A stretch of 18,630 nucleotides of DNA from Roseovarius sp. UBA6167 (GTDB lineage: Bacteria > Pseudomonadota > Alphaproteobacteria > Rhodobacterales > Rhodobacteraceae), in assembly GCA_002428225.1 (NCBI GenBank), contig DIUD01000015.1:17711-36340 (forward strand), read 5' to 3'. This document shows, piece by piece, positions 7,101 through 14,430 of the stretch (positions are counted from its first letter, which is position 1; the number at the start of each line of letters is the position of its first letter). Below the pieces are notes generated by a model that saw only the letters and a program-made list of their open reading frames with translations, ran no database searches and had not been told where the DNA came from. The position numbers and the translations under genes are program-made.

Positions 7101-7158
7101 GGCGTGCTTGCACGCCGCCGCGCGAGCGCCCACCCCCCCGTCGGTCGCTCGCGCGGCG
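7101..7158 (-). other. Two adjacent GC-rich hairpins between maoC-like gene and glycosyltransferase
   Basis: GGCGTG (7101-7106) pairs with CACGCC (7111-7116) around a four-base loop. A perfect 13-bp inverted repeat (7116-7128 with 7146-7158) follows around a 17-base, C-rich loop. Both lie between the stop of the MaoC-type gene and the start of the glycosyltransferase, read on the minus strand. They may end or slow transcription from the hydratase gene. There is no T-run and I see no other feature in 7001-7273. Confidence 0.4.
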
Positions 7159-7273
7159 CGTCCCGAAACGGGCCAACGACCGCTTCACTCCGGTTGCACC
7201 CGTCACGCCGTGCCGGATTGATCGTCAAGAGGGGGCGCGGGGCCGCGGATTTGCGACTGCGAAGGATCGGAAC

Positions 7274-7717
7274 TCAGTCGAACTTGCGCGAGGGCGCCAA
7301 AACGGTGGCCTCGCCGATCAGCACTTTCCTGCCCTCGACCAGACAGCGGCAATCGAGCTGCACGCGCCGCCTGGCGTGGTCGATGCCCACCACCTCCACC
7401 TCGGCGTGGACCATGTCGCCGGGGCGCACGGGGGCGAGGAATTTCAGCGTCTGGCCCATATAGACCGTGCCGTGACCGGGAAGCTGCTCGCCGATCACGG
7501 CAGAGATCAGCCCGGCGGTCAGCATCCCGTGGGCGATGCGCCCCTCGAAGATCGTGTCCTGCGCGTAATCGTCATCGAGATGCACCGGGTTACGGTCGGT
7601 CGAGACCTCGGCGAACATTTCGATGTCGCGGTCGGTCACGACCTTTCGCAGATGGCGGGTCATGCCCATCTCGATATCTTCGATGCAGATCGTGCCGCGC
7701 GGCAGATTGTCCAACAT
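7274..7717 (-). CDS. MaoC family (R)-specific enoyl-CoA hydratase-like protein
   Basis: A 147-residue single hotdog-fold protein. The hydratase-2 signature is complete: FAEVSTDRNPVHLDDDYA (35-52) followed by FEGRIAHGML (57-66). D41 and H46 stand at the catalytic aspartate and histidine positions. It likely hydrates trans-2-enoyl-CoA to (R)-3-hydroxyacyl-CoA, linking fatty-acid oxidation to polyhydroxyalkanoate or other acyl-CoA pools (PhaJ-like). The exact acyl substrate is not visible. GGAGGGG on the minus strand (7721-7727) is a strong ribosome site seven to eight bases from integration with the ATG at 7717. It stands alone between an AT-rich promoter region and the hairpins downstream, so it is probably transcribed as a single gene. 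Confidence 0.88.
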   Translation of the reverse strand: MLDNLPRGTICIEDIEMGMTRHLRKVVTDRDIEMFAEVSTDRNPVHLDDDYAQDTIFEGRIAHGMLTAGLISAVIGEQLPGHGTVYMGQTLKFLAPVRPGDMVHAEVEVVGIDHARRRVQLDCRCLVEGRKVLIGEATVLAPSRKFD

Positions 7718-7736
7718 TCGCCCCTCCGTTCCGTGC

Positions 7737-7802
7737 GTAATAAACGGGCGAATTTTAATCCCGTGTTGGAATTTTATTACTTTGCGGATGCAGAAAAATC
7801 AA
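7737..7802 (-). promoter_or_regulatory. Probable promoter/operator of the maoC-like gene
   Basis: The AT-rich stretch 7737-7802 stands out from its GC-rich surroundings. On the minus strand a -35-like TTGATT (7802-7797) is followed after 17 bases by a weak -10-like TAATAA (7779-7774). An inverted repeat GTAATAAA (7737-7744) / TTTATTAC (7773-7780) overlaps the -10 and could bind a dimeric regulator. Confidence 0.35.
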
Positions 7803-7814
7803 GCCCTGAATCGC

Positions 7815-8687
7815 CTAGCGCAGATAGCCGATGGCATAGGCGGGCGCGATTTTCTCCTTTTCGAGATAGGCGGCGAGCGCCGCCTCGTCGGGGTGCTGCG
7901 ACGTCGCTGTTTCCTGCGCGGCCAGCCCGCCGGTGATGAAGAGCGAATCGATATCCTCGCCCATGGCCCCGCGAATATCGGTCTGCGCGCCATCGCCGAT
8001 GGCAAGGATGCGGTGGTTTTCCACGTCACGGCCAAGCGCGGCAAGCCGGCGGCGGGCAAGGTCGTAGATCGGCGGGTGCGGCTTGCCGAAATAGAGGCTG
8101 GTGCCGCCCATCTCCGTGTAGAGCCGCGCAAGCGCGCCGGCGCACCATTCGCGCACGCCGCCCCGGTCCACCACGATATCGGGATTGGCGCAGAGCAGTT
8201 TCAGCCCGCGCGTTCTGGCGGCGAGGAACTGCGGGCGCATGACCTGCGGATCGGCCATCGGGTCGAACGGGCCGGTGCAGACGATCCCCTCGGCCTCGTC
8301 GAGGTTGACGCGGGTGATCTCGACGGGATCTTCCACCACATTGATCGGATCGAAGAACAAAACTTCCTGCGGCTGTCCGATGAACCAGACGCGCTGCCCC
8401 ACCGCGCCGCGAAACATCGCCGCGCGCGCGCTGTCGCCCGAGGTGGCGATGGTGTCCCAGGCGTCATCGGGCACACCGAAATGGCGCAATTGCCGTTCCA
8501 CGTCGCCGCGCGGCCGGGGCGAGTTGGTCACCAGGACCACCGTGCCGCCCGCGCGGCGATAGGCGGTGAGCGCGGCGCAGGCCCCGGGCAGGGCGCGCAC
8601 CCCGTCATGCACGCAGCCCCAGAGATCGACGAACAGCGCGTCATAATTGGCGGCAATCTCGGACAGGGCGGTGATGAGGCGGGTCAT
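7815..8687 (-). CDS. HAD-IIA phosphatase, TIGR01459 family
   Basis: A 290-residue haloacid dehalogenase-superfamily protein of the TIGR01459 type seen widely in alphaproteobacteria. Motif I is VDLWGCVHDG (20-29) with nucleophile D21. Motif II is VTNSPRPR (53-60), the conserved lysine is in FGKPHPPIYDLA (K202), and motif IV is AIGDGAQTDIRGA (229-241). A cap insertion of the IIA (NagD-like) kind lies between motifs II and III. It should hydrolyse a small phosphate ester in the cytoplasm; the substrate is not known. A longer open frame runs upstream, but the ATG at 8687 is chosen because GGAG (8697-8694, minus strand) lies six bases before it and the family normally begins a few residues before the DLWG motif. 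It is divergent from the glycosylase gene. Confidence 0.88.
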   Translation of the reverse strand: MTRLITALSEIAANYDALFVDLWGCVHDGVRALPGACAALTAYRRAGGTVVLVTNSPRPRGDVERQLRHFGVPDDAWDTIATSGDSARAAMFRGAVGQRVWFIGQPQEVLFFDPINVVEDPVEITRVNLDEAEGIVCTGPFDPMADPQVMRPQFLAARTRGLKLLCANPDIVVDRGGVREWCAGALARLYTEMGGTSLYFGKPHPPIYDLARRRLAALGRDVENHRILAIGDGAQTDIRGAMGEDIDSLFITGGLAAQETATSQHPDEAALAAYLEKEKIAPAYAIGYLR

Positions 8688-8787
8688 GGGCGGCTCCGTT
8701 GCTTTTGCGGGGGCAGATATGGCAGGGCGGGCGCGTTTTGGCCAGCGCCCATGGCGTTCGGGCGTGCGAGGCGCTAGGGTGGGGGCC

Positions 8788-9417
8788 ATGGACGAGCGGA
8801 TCATCACGGACGCGGCGGGGATCGCGGAGGGCACGGCGCACCTGGCGCGGATCTGCCCGCGCATGGCGCATGCGATCTCGTTGGTGGGGGAGGTGCCGCT
8901 GCGCTGGCGCGGCGACGGGTTCGAGGCGCTTTTGCACGCGATCGTCAGCCAGCAGGTGAGCGTGGCCGCGGCGGACGCGATTCTCGGGCGGATGCGCGCG
9001 GCGGGGCTGGTCACGCCCCGCGCGATCGCCGGAAGCGACGACGACAGCCTGCGCGCCGCCGGTCTCAGCCGGCAGAAGGTGCGTTACCTGCGCGCGCTGG
9101 CAGAGGCCGATCTCGATTACGCGGGCTTGCACACCACGCCCACCGAGACGGTCATCGCCACGCTGACCGAGATCCCCGGCATCGGTAGCTGGACCGCCGA
9201 GATCTATGCCATGTTCAGCCTTGGCCGCGCCGATGTCTTTGCCCCCGGCGATCTGGCGCTGCAAGAGGCGGCGCGGCTGCTTTACGACCTGCCCGCGCGC
9301 CCGAAACCGGCGGCCTTTCGCGCCATGGCCGAGGATTGGGCGCCGTGGCGGGCGGTTGCCGCGCGCGTGCTCTGGGCTTATTACCGGGTGGCCAAGGACA
9401 GGGAAGGGATCGCATGA
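8788..9417 (+). CDS. DNA-3-methyladenine glycosylase II-like (AlkA/HhH-GPD)
   Basis: Base-excision repair glycosylase that removes alkylated purines from DNA. The protein is 209 aa, so it is the compact HhH-GPD core without the N-terminal domain of E. coli AlkA. The substrate-pocket stretch LLHAIVSQQVSV (48-59) is followed by a helix-hairpin-helix at IPGIGSWTAEIYA (129-141). The catalytic aspartate is D155 in FAPGDLALQEA. AGGG at 8776-8779 lies eight bases before the ATG at 8788; an in-frame extension upstream overlaps the divergent gene and lacks family resemblance. The stop codon overlaps the next gene's start (ATGA at 9414-9417), so the two are translationally coupled. AlkA-type DNA glycosylase is well supported, the exact lesion range less so. 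Confidence 0.88.
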   Translation: MDERIITDAAGIAEGTAHLARICPRMAHAISLVGEVPLRWRGDGFEALLHAIVSQQVSVAAADAILGRMRAAGLVTPRAIAGSDDDSLRAAGLSRQKVRYLRALAEADLDYAGLHTTPTETVIATLTEIPGIGSWTAEIYAMFSLGRADVFAPGDLALQEAARLLYDLPARPKPAAFRAMAEDWAPWRAVAARVLWAYYRVAKDREGIA

Positions 9418-10079
9418 CACGGGTATTGCAGGCAGGACGCAAGGAGCCGCTCTCGGGCGAGACGCGCTCGGCCGTGGTGTTCCTGCACGGCTATGGCGCC
9501 AATGGCGCCGATCTTCTGGGCCTCGCCGATCCGCTGGCCGAGCATCTGCCCGACACGCTTTTCGTCGCGCCCGACGCGCCCGAGAGCGTCGCGGGGACGC
9601 CCTTTGGCCGGCAATGGTTCCCGATTCCCTGGATCGACGGGTCCAGCGAGGAAGAGGCCGAGCGCGGGTTCGCGGCCGCGGTCGATGACCTCAACGCCTT
9701 TCTCGATGCGCTGATGGTGGATGAGGATCTCCTGCCCGAGCAGGTTGTGCTCTTCGGCTTTTCGCAGGGCACGATGATGGCGCTGCATGTCGCGCCCCGC
9801 CGCGAGGATGCGGTGGCGGGCGTGGTGGCGTTTTCCGGGCGGCTGCTGCGCCCCGAGCTTCTGGCCGATGAGGTAAAAAGCCGCCCGCCGGTCCTGCTGG
9901 TGCATGGCGATGCCGATGACATGGTTCCCGTCCAGTCGCTGCCCGAGGCGGCCGAGGCATTGCAGGGGGCAGGCTGGAAGGATGTCTATGCCCACGTGAT
10001 GAAGGGCACCGGCCACGGGATCGCGCCCGACGGGCTGTCGGTCGCGCTTGCGTTCATGCGCGACAAGCTGGGGCTGTGA
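9414..10079 (+). CDS. Phospholipase/carboxylesterase family serine hydrolase
   Basis: A 221-residue alpha/beta hydrolase of the small carboxylesterase (PF02230) family. The oxyanion region is VVFLHGYGANGADL (21-34), and the nucleophile is S117 in GFSQGT. The acid is D168 in VHGDADDMVP, and the base is H201 in GTGHGI. There is no signal peptide, so it is probably cytoplasmic and acts on short-chain esters or lysophospholipids. The ATG overlaps the glycosylase stop as ATGA, and no separate promoter is evident. The convergent channel gene ends four bases downstream of this gene's stop, leaving no room for a separate terminator. Confidence 0.88.
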   Translation: MTRVLQAGRKEPLSGETRSAVVFLHGYGANGADLLGLADPLAEHLPDTLFVAPDAPESVAGTPFGRQWFPIPWIDGSSEEEAERGFAAAVDDLNAFLDALMVDEDLLPEQVVLFGFSQGTMMALHVAPRREDAVAGVVAFSGRLLRPELLADEVKSRPPVLLVHGDADDMVPVQSLPEAAEALQGAGWKDVYAHVMKGTGHGIAPDGLSVALAFMRDKLGL

Positions 10080-10083
10080 TCGT

Positions 10084-10398
10084 TCAGTTCGCCCCGGCGT
10101 CGGAGTGGTGCCGGGAATGATGGATCTTCAGTTCCCGCCGCCGGATCGCATAGAAGCCAAAGCGCTGGACCGCCACGGCAAAGATGCCGAGCCCCGCCAC
10201 GATCAGCACCGTTGTCGCGATCTTGCCGATGGCGGTGGCCGGCACGAGATTGCCGTAACCGACGGTCGAGAGGGTGACCATCGTGAAGAAATAACTGTCG
10301 ATCCAGCTCCAGCCCTCGACAAGGTGAAAGAACACCGTCGCCCCGCCGATAATCACCATCAGCAGGGCGAGAAGGACGCGCAGGCTCGGCTCTCTCAT
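10084..10398 (-). CDS. Two-TM potassium channel family protein
   Basis: A 104-residue membrane protein of the Ion_trans_2 type. Helix 1 is at about 7-26, a pore helix at about 34-44 leads to the K+-selectivity filter TVGYGN (45-50), and helix 2 is at about 57-79. The cytoplasmic tail is short and basic/His-rich, with no RCK/TrkA-N regulatory domain. It would form a tetrameric K+-selective pore in the inner membrane with no visible gating domain. The ATG overlaps the stop of the upstream DsbA-like gene (10395-10398), which implies translational coupling. Longer in-frame readings upstream run through that gene in another frame and are rejected. Confidence 0.87.
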   Translation of the reverse strand: MREPSLRVLLALLMVIIGGATVFFHLVEGWSWIDSYFFTMVTLSTVGYGNLVPATAIGKIATTVLIVAGLGIFAVAVQRFGFYAIRRRELKIHHSRHHSDAGAN

Positions 10399-11039
10399 AC
10401 GGTGCGCTCCCGGAGGGAGGTGATCTCGTCGATGACCTTGAGCCAGGTCTCGACCGGCCGACAGCCGGGCAGGGCGTGCTGGCCGTTGACGATGAAGGTG
10501 GGCACGCCGGTGATGCCCATGGCGCGAAACCGCGCTTCGCGCTCGGCGATCTCGTCGCGGTCCGCGTCCGAGGCCAGAAGCCGCCGGATGAGCGCCGCAT
10601 CGAGCGACAGGCCGTCGGCGATATCGGCCAGAACCTCGTGGTCGCCGATATCGCGCCCCTCCTCGAAACAGGCGCGGAAAAGCGCCATCGCCATGGGGTC
10701 CTGACATCCCTCGACCTCGGCCCAGTGCAGCAGGCGATGCGCATCGAGCGTGTTGGGCATCCGCGGAATGGCGGCAAAGTCGATGGCGAGCCCCGCCGCC
10801 TCGGCGCGCTCCAGCACCGGCGCATAGGCCCGGATCGCGCCTTCGCGCCCGCCGAACTTGGCCTCCAGATACTGTTTTCGGTCCATGCCGCCTTGGGGCA
10901 TCTCGGGGTTGAGCTGGAAGGGCTGCCAGTGGATCTCGAACGGGTGGTCTGGGCGCAGCGCCAGCGCCTGGTCGAGCAGCGTCTTGCCGATATAGCACCA
11001 GGGGCAGACCGGATCGGAGATGATGTCAAGTCGGATCAT
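10395..11039 (-). CDS. DsbA family (FrnE-like) thiol oxidoreductase
   Basis: A 214-residue thioredoxin-fold protein of the 2-hydroxychromene-2-carboxylate isomerase/DsbA-like FrnE group. The active site is CPWC (12-15) directly after the first strand (IRLDIISDP). A helical insertion domain occupies about 60-165, and the cis-proline loop is GVPTFIVNG (178-186). There is no signal peptide, which fits a cytoplasmic FrnE-type oxidoreductase rather than periplasmic DsbA. The ATG at 11039 is preferred over the in-frame ATG at 11051: GAGG on the minus strand (11049-11046) lies six bases before it, and the family starts just before this strand. The channel gene overlaps its 3' end. Substrates are unknown. 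Confidence 0.88.
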   Translation of the reverse strand: MIRLDIISDPVCPWCYIGKTLLDQALALRPDHPFEIHWQPFQLNPEMPQGGMDRKQYLEAKFGGREGAIRAYAPVLERAEAAGLAIDFAAIPRMPNTLDAHRLLHWAEVEGCQDPMAMALFRACFEEGRDIGDHEVLADIADGLSLDAALIRRLLASDADRDEIAEREARFRAMGITGVPTFIVNGQHALPGCRPVETWLKVIDEITSLRERTV

Positions 11040-11324
11040 CGAGAGCCTCATAGATGGGCCGCAGGGCGCGGCGCAGGAGTTTTCCTTTGGCCTCCGCCGG
11101 CAGGCTCTTCACACCGAAGACGCCGCAGGGGCGTTTGCGCCCGTGAAGCCGCGCGCAGGCATGAGCGTCGAGCGGGGCCGGATCGAGAGCCTTGAGCGCA
11201 GTATAGAATGCCATGATCGCGCGCGCATCCCCCTTCCTGCGTCCTCGAAATATCGCGCACCACCGCCCGCGTTCACCACCATGTCGTCGGGATTGCCCCG
11301 GCAGGCGCGCGCTCGGCGGTGCAA
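11026..11324 (-). pseudogene. Small unrecognised gene, possibly frameshifted, between miaA and the DsbA-like gene
   Basis: The 300 bases between miaA and the DsbA-like gene hold coding-like sequence in two minus-strand frames. The upstream part (11324 down to about 11230) reads CRGNPDDMVVNAGGGARYF, then EDAGRG. The downstream part (to the stop at 11026) reads GDARAIMAFYTALKALDPAP and ends near LLRRALRPIYEALDDPT. The two parts join into one protein if a single base is added to the run of five Cs at 11229-11233, which points to a one-base deletion or a sequencing error. Alternatively only the ATG at 11214 is used, giving an intact 62-residue basic protein. Third positions are mostly G/C, as in real genes here. 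Its 3' end overlaps the DsbA-like start by 14 bases. I recognise no family. Confidence 0.4.
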
Positions 11325-11341
11325 GCCTTGATCCGCCCCGC

Positions 11342-12223
11342 TCAGAGGGCGGCCGCGTCAATCCCGCGCCAGCCCGTCATCCGGGCGCGGAACCATGTGC
11401 GCTGCCGCTTGGCATATTGGCGCGTCGCGATGATCGCGGCGGCGCGGGCCTGTTGCAGCGTCACCTCGCCGCGCAGATGCGCGATCAGGTCCGGCGCGCC
11501 GATGGCCTGCGCGGCGGGGCGCGCGGCGTCCCAGCCTGCAAGGTTGGCGCGCGCTTCATCGAGCGCGCCGCCCGCCAGCATCGCATCGAAGCGGCGCTCG
11601 ATGCGCGGATCGAGCCAGTCTTTCGGTGCGTTCAAAAGAAATGCCGTCACCTCGGAGAGCGGCAGGAGCGGCGCCGGCGTGGCGTCCTGCCAGTCCGCCA
11701 GCCCGCGCCCGGTGGCGGCCTGCACCTCCCAGGCGCGCTGCACGCGGCGCGGATTGGCCGTGTCGATGCGCGCGCGCGTGCGGGGGTCGAGCGCGTCCAG
11801 AAGCGCGCCAGGGCCCCGCTCGACCAAAAGCCGCCCGGCCTCGGCGCGGATCTGCGGCGGGGTCTGCGGGATCTCGGCCAGCCCCTCGGTCAGTGCCGAG
11901 AAATAAAGCCCCGTGCCGCCCACGATCACCGGCCGCGCGCTGCTCGCCAGAAGCGCGCGCACCTCGCGCAGCCAGTGGCCGACGGAATATTCCTGATCGG
12001 CGGCGATATGCCCATAGAGCCGGTGCGGGATCGCCGTCTCCTCCTGTGCCGTGGGCCGCGCCGACAGAACCCGCCAGTTTGAATAGACCTGCAACGCATC
12101 GGCGTTGACGATCACGCCGCCTTGTGCGCGCACGATTGCCGTGGCCAGCGCCGATTTGCCGCTGGCGGTGGGGCCCGCGATCAGCACCGGGCGGGCGGGG
12201 TCTGTCTGTGCCGTCACGCTCAT
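11342..12223 (-). CDS. miaA: tRNA dimethylallyltransferase MiaA
   Basis: Transfers a dimethylallyl group to N6 of A37 in tRNAs that read codons starting with U. It is 293 aa, within the family range. The P-loop is GPTASGKS (17-24), followed by VNADALQVY (39-47), in which D42 is the conserved catalytic aspartate. GGTGLYF (102-108) and the C-terminal ATRQYAKRQRTWFR segment, which grips the tRNA, complete the family pattern. Its substrate dimethylallyl diphosphate comes from the MEP pathway, whose dxr gene lies in the operon on the other strand. It is divergent from pyrH with 120 bases between the start codons. No obvious Shine-Dalgarno precedes the ATG at 12223, but the protein begins only about 12 residues before the P-loop strand, as is usual. 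Confidence 0.96.
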   Translation of the reverse strand: MSVTAQTDPARPVLIAGPTASGKSALATAIVRAQGGVIVNADALQVYSNWRVLSARPTAQEETAIPHRLYGHIAADQEYSVGHWLREVRALLASSARPVIVGGTGLYFSALTEGLAEIPQTPPQIRAEAGRLLVERGPGALLDALDPRTRARIDTANPRRVQRAWEVQAATGRGLADWQDATPAPLLPLSEVTAFLLNAPKDWLDPRIERRFDAMLAGGALDEARANLAGWDAARPAAQAIGAPDLIAHLRGEVTLQQARAAAIIATRQYAKRQRTWFRARMTGWRGIDAAAL

Positions 12224-12277
12224 GCGCGCGACCTAGCCTGAATCGCGGCACATGGCGAGGGGCGGGGCGTTCTGCGA

Positions 12278-12306
12278 TTGCACATTGCCGGCATTTGGGA
12301 CATTTT
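12278..12306 (+). promoter_or_regulatory. Candidate pyrH operon promoter
   Basis: In the 120-base gap between divergent miaA and pyrH, TTGCAC (12278-12283) and CATTTT (12301-12306) are spaced by 17 bases upstream of pyrH. The -10 matches the consensus at only three of six positions, so this is a weak candidate; no better one was seen for the operon. Confidence 0.3.
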
Positions 12307-12343
12307 GCGCGCAATCATCAGCGCAGCCGCGGAGAGCGAGCAC

Positions 12344-13075
12344 ATGACCGACCCCGACACCCCAAAACCCAGGTTCAGCCGCGTCATGCTCAAGATTTCC
12401 GGCGAGGCGCTGATGGGGGATCAGGGCTACGGGCTGCACCCGCCCACGGTCGAGCGCATCGCGCAAGAGGTCAAATCGGTCCACGACCTGGGCGTCGAGA
12501 TATGCATGGTGATCGGCGGCGGCAACATCTTTCGCGGCCTTCAGGGCAGCGCGCAGGGCATGGAGCGCACCACCGCCGACTACATGGGGATGCTCGCCAC
12601 GGTGATGAACGCGCTGGCCATGCAATCGGCGATGGAGCGGATCGGCGTGTTCTGCCGGGTGATTACCGCCATCCGCATGGACGAGGTGGCCGAACCCTAT
12701 ATCCGCCGCCGCGCCGTGCGCCATCTCGAGAAAAAGCGCGTCTGCATCTTCGCCGCCGGCACCGGCAACCCCTATTTCACCACCGACACGGCGGCCACGC
12801 TGCGTGCCAACGAAATGGCCTGCGAGGCGATCTTCAAGGGCACCAAGGTGGACGGGGTCTATGACAAGGATCCGATCAGGCACGCGGATGCCAAACGCTA
12901 TGACCGCATCTCCTATGATGAGGTGCTGGCGCAGCATCTCGGCGTGATGGATACCTCTGCCATCGCGCTTGCCCGCGACAACAACCTGCCGATCATCGTC
13001 TTCTCGCTCGACGAGCCGGGCGGCTTTCGCGGCATTCTCGCCGGAGAGGGCACCTATACAACGGTGCATGGCTGA
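12344..13075 (+). CDS. pyrH: UMP kinase PyrH
   Basis: Phosphorylates UMP to UDP with ATP, the committed step to pyrimidine nucleoside triphosphates; bacterial PyrH is a hexamer of the amino-acid kinase fold. It is 243 aa. Residues 17-23 (KISGEAL) and 58-65 (GGGNIFRG) form the phosphate-binding loops. AAGTGNPYFTTDTAA (137-151) is the UMP-binding segment, and TKVDGVYDKDP is the typical kinase-specific stretch. GGAG at 12331-12334 lies nine bases before the ATG at 12344; an in-frame ATG further upstream adds non-conserved sequence. It heads the run pyrH-frr-uppS-cdsA-dxr-rseP. rpsB-tsf, which often precede pyrH, are not adjacent here; miaA is divergent instead. Confidence 0.97.
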   Translation: MTDPDTPKPRFSRVMLKISGEALMGDQGYGLHPPTVERIAQEVKSVHDLGVEICMVIGGGNIFRGLQGSAQGMERTTADYMGMLATVMNALAMQSAMERIGVFCRVITAIRMDEVAEPYIRRRAVRHLEKKRVCIFAAGTGNPYFTTDTAATLRANEMACEAIFKGTKVDGVYDKDPIRHADAKRYDRISYDEVLAQHLGVMDTSAIALARDNNLPIIVFSLDEPGGFRGILAGEGTYTTVHG

Positions 13076-13123
13076 GGTTAAACAGGGGCGGTATTCCTCG
13101 CTCAGGAAGGACACGGAAACGAC

Positions 13124-13687
13124 ATGGCCGATGATCTGGAAATCGACACGGACGACCTCGAGCGCCGGATGGCCGGTGCCATGAACGCGCTCAAGACGGA
13201 ATTTGCCTCGCTGCGCACGGGTCGCGCCTCGGCCGCGATGCTGGAGCCGGTGCAGGTCGATGCCTATGGCCAGATGACGCCGATCAACCAGGTGGGCACC
13301 GTCAACGTGCCCGAACCGCGCATGGTCACCATCAACGTCTGGGACAAGGGCCTTGTCGGCAAGGTCGAGAAGGCGATCCGCGAGAGCGGGCTGGGCATCA
13401 ACCCGCAGCTCAACGGCACGATCATCATGCTGCCCATCCCCGAGCTGAACGAGGAGCGCCGCAAGGAACTGACCAGGGTCGCCTCGCAATATGCCGAACA
13501 TGCCCGCGTCGCCGTGCGCAACGTGCGCCGCGACGGCATGGACCAGATCAGGAAGGCCAAGGCCGAGGGCATGTCCGAGGACGACCAGAAACTGTGGGAA
13601 TCCGAGGTGCAGGCGCTCACCGACCGCTATATCAAGCTGGTCGATGAGGCGCTTGACCACAAGCAAGCCGAGATCATGCAAGTCTGA
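13124..13687 (+). CDS. frr: Ribosome recycling factor
   Basis: Splits the post-termination 70S ribosome together with EF-G. It is 187 aa, matching the family's usual 185-190. The sequence follows the RRF pattern: MNALKTEFASLRTGRASAAMLEPVQVDAYG near the N-terminus, the beta domain with INVWDKGLVGKVEKAIRESGLGINPQLNGTIIMLPIPELNEERRKEL, and the C-terminal helix that forms the long coiled bundle (AVRNVRRDGMDQIRKAKAEG). GGAA at 13115-13118 precedes the ATG by five bases. It follows pyrH by 48 bases, and its stop codon is followed by the ribosome site for uppS. The coding sequence is intact and ordinary. Confidence 0.97.
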   Translation: MADDLEIDTDDLERRMAGAMNALKTEFASLRTGRASAAMLEPVQVDAYGQMTPINQVGTVNVPEPRMVTINVWDKGLVGKVEKAIRESGLGINPQLNGTIIMLPIPELNEERRKELTRVASQYAEHARVAVRNVRRDGMDQIRKAKAEGMSEDDQKLWESEVQALTDRYIKLVDEALDHKQAEIMQV

Positions 13688-13691
13688 TGCC

Positions 13692-13697
13692 GGAGGG
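13692..13697 (+). promoter_or_regulatory. Shine-Dalgarno that fixes the uppS start
   Basis: GGAGGG lies seven bases before the ATG at 13705. An in-frame ATG at 13687 overlaps the frr stop codon (TGATG) but has no such site, so 13705 is the better start. Confidence 0.75.
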
Positions 13698-13704
13698 ACC
13701 GCCC

Positions 13705-14430
13705 ATGGCGAGCAAGAGGGCCGGTGGGGCCGGGCCGCGCCATGTGGCGATCATCATGGACGGTAACGGGCGCTGGGCGCAGCAGCGTGGCCGTCCGCGT
13801 CTGTTCGGCCATCACGCGGGCGCGCGCCGCGTGCGCGAGATCGTCGCGGCCTGCCCCGATTCCGGCGTTCAATATCTGACCATCTTTGCTTTCTCCACCG
13901 AAAACTGGAAGCGCACCCAGACCGAGGTGGCGGGCCTGATGAGCCTGTTCCGCCGCTACATCATGAAGGAAATGCAGGAATTCGTGCGCGAGGACGTGCG
14001 CGTGCGCTTTATCGGCGATCGCTACCGGCTGGAGCCGCGCCTGCGCGCACTGATGGAAGAGACCGAGGCGATGACCGCGCATTGCGCGCGCCTCAACCTG
14101 ACCATCGCGATCAATTATGGCGGGCGCGACGAGGTGGCGCGCGCAACCAAACGCCTTGCGCGCGATGTGGCCGAGGGGCGGCTCGATCCCGAGACGGTCG
14201 ATGAAGAGACGCTGCCGCGTTATCTCGATACCCGCGTTCTGCCCGACCCCGATCTGGTGATCCGCACAAGCGGCGAGGCCCGGATCTCGAATTTCCTGCT
14301 CTGGCAATCGGCCTATTCGGAATACGAGTTCATCGACACGCTCTGGCCCGATTTCACGCGCGAGATCTTCGCCTCGGTGCTGGCGCAATACGGCGCGCGT
14401 GAGCGGCGGTTCGGGGCGGTGACTGCATGA
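13705..14430 (+). CDS. uppS: Undecaprenyl diphosphate synthase UppS (IspU)
   Basis: A cis-prenyltransferase that builds the C55 carrier lipid precursor for peptidoglycan and surface glycans from farnesyl and isopentenyl diphosphates. It is 241 aa. IIMDGNGRW (16-24) holds the catalytic aspartate D19. FAFSTENWKR (61-70) and INYGGRDEV (136-144) follow. The diphosphate-binding RTSGEARISNFLLWQ (187-201) is in place, with a serine where many members have glycine. It ends with TGA overlapping the start of cdsA (ATGA, 14427-14430), implying coupled translation. The precursors come from the MEP pathway, to which dxr two genes downstream belongs, and the product feeds the penicillin-binding protein reaction encoded at the end of the window. 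Confidence 0.96.
   Translation: MASKRAGGAGPRHVAIIMDGNGRWAQQRGRPRLFGHHAGARRVREIVAACPDSGVQYLTIFAFSTENWKRTQTEVAGLMSLFRRYIMKEMQEFVREDVRVRFIGDRYRLEPRLRALMEETEAMTAHCARLNLTIAINYGGRDEVARATKRLARDVAEGRLDPETVDEETLPRYLDTRVLPDPDLVIRTSGEARISNFLLWQSAYSEYEFIDTLWPDFTREIFASVLAQYGARERRFGAVTA

Noticed and set aside
7001..7273. A tRNA or small RNA gene in the gap before the glycosyltransferase
   Set aside because: No cloverleaf-like set of arms, no TTCGANNC box and no promoter-terminator pair could be made out, only GC-rich hairpins.
10395..10998. A long in-frame N-terminal extension of the potassium channel
   Set aside because: It runs through the DsbA-like gene in another frame and has shadow composition. The ATG at 10398 overlaps that gene's stop in the usual coupled manner.
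12233..13681. A 482-codon minus-strand open frame opposite pyrH and frr
   Set aside because: pyrH and frr are unmistakable on the plus strand; the antisense frame shows no motif.
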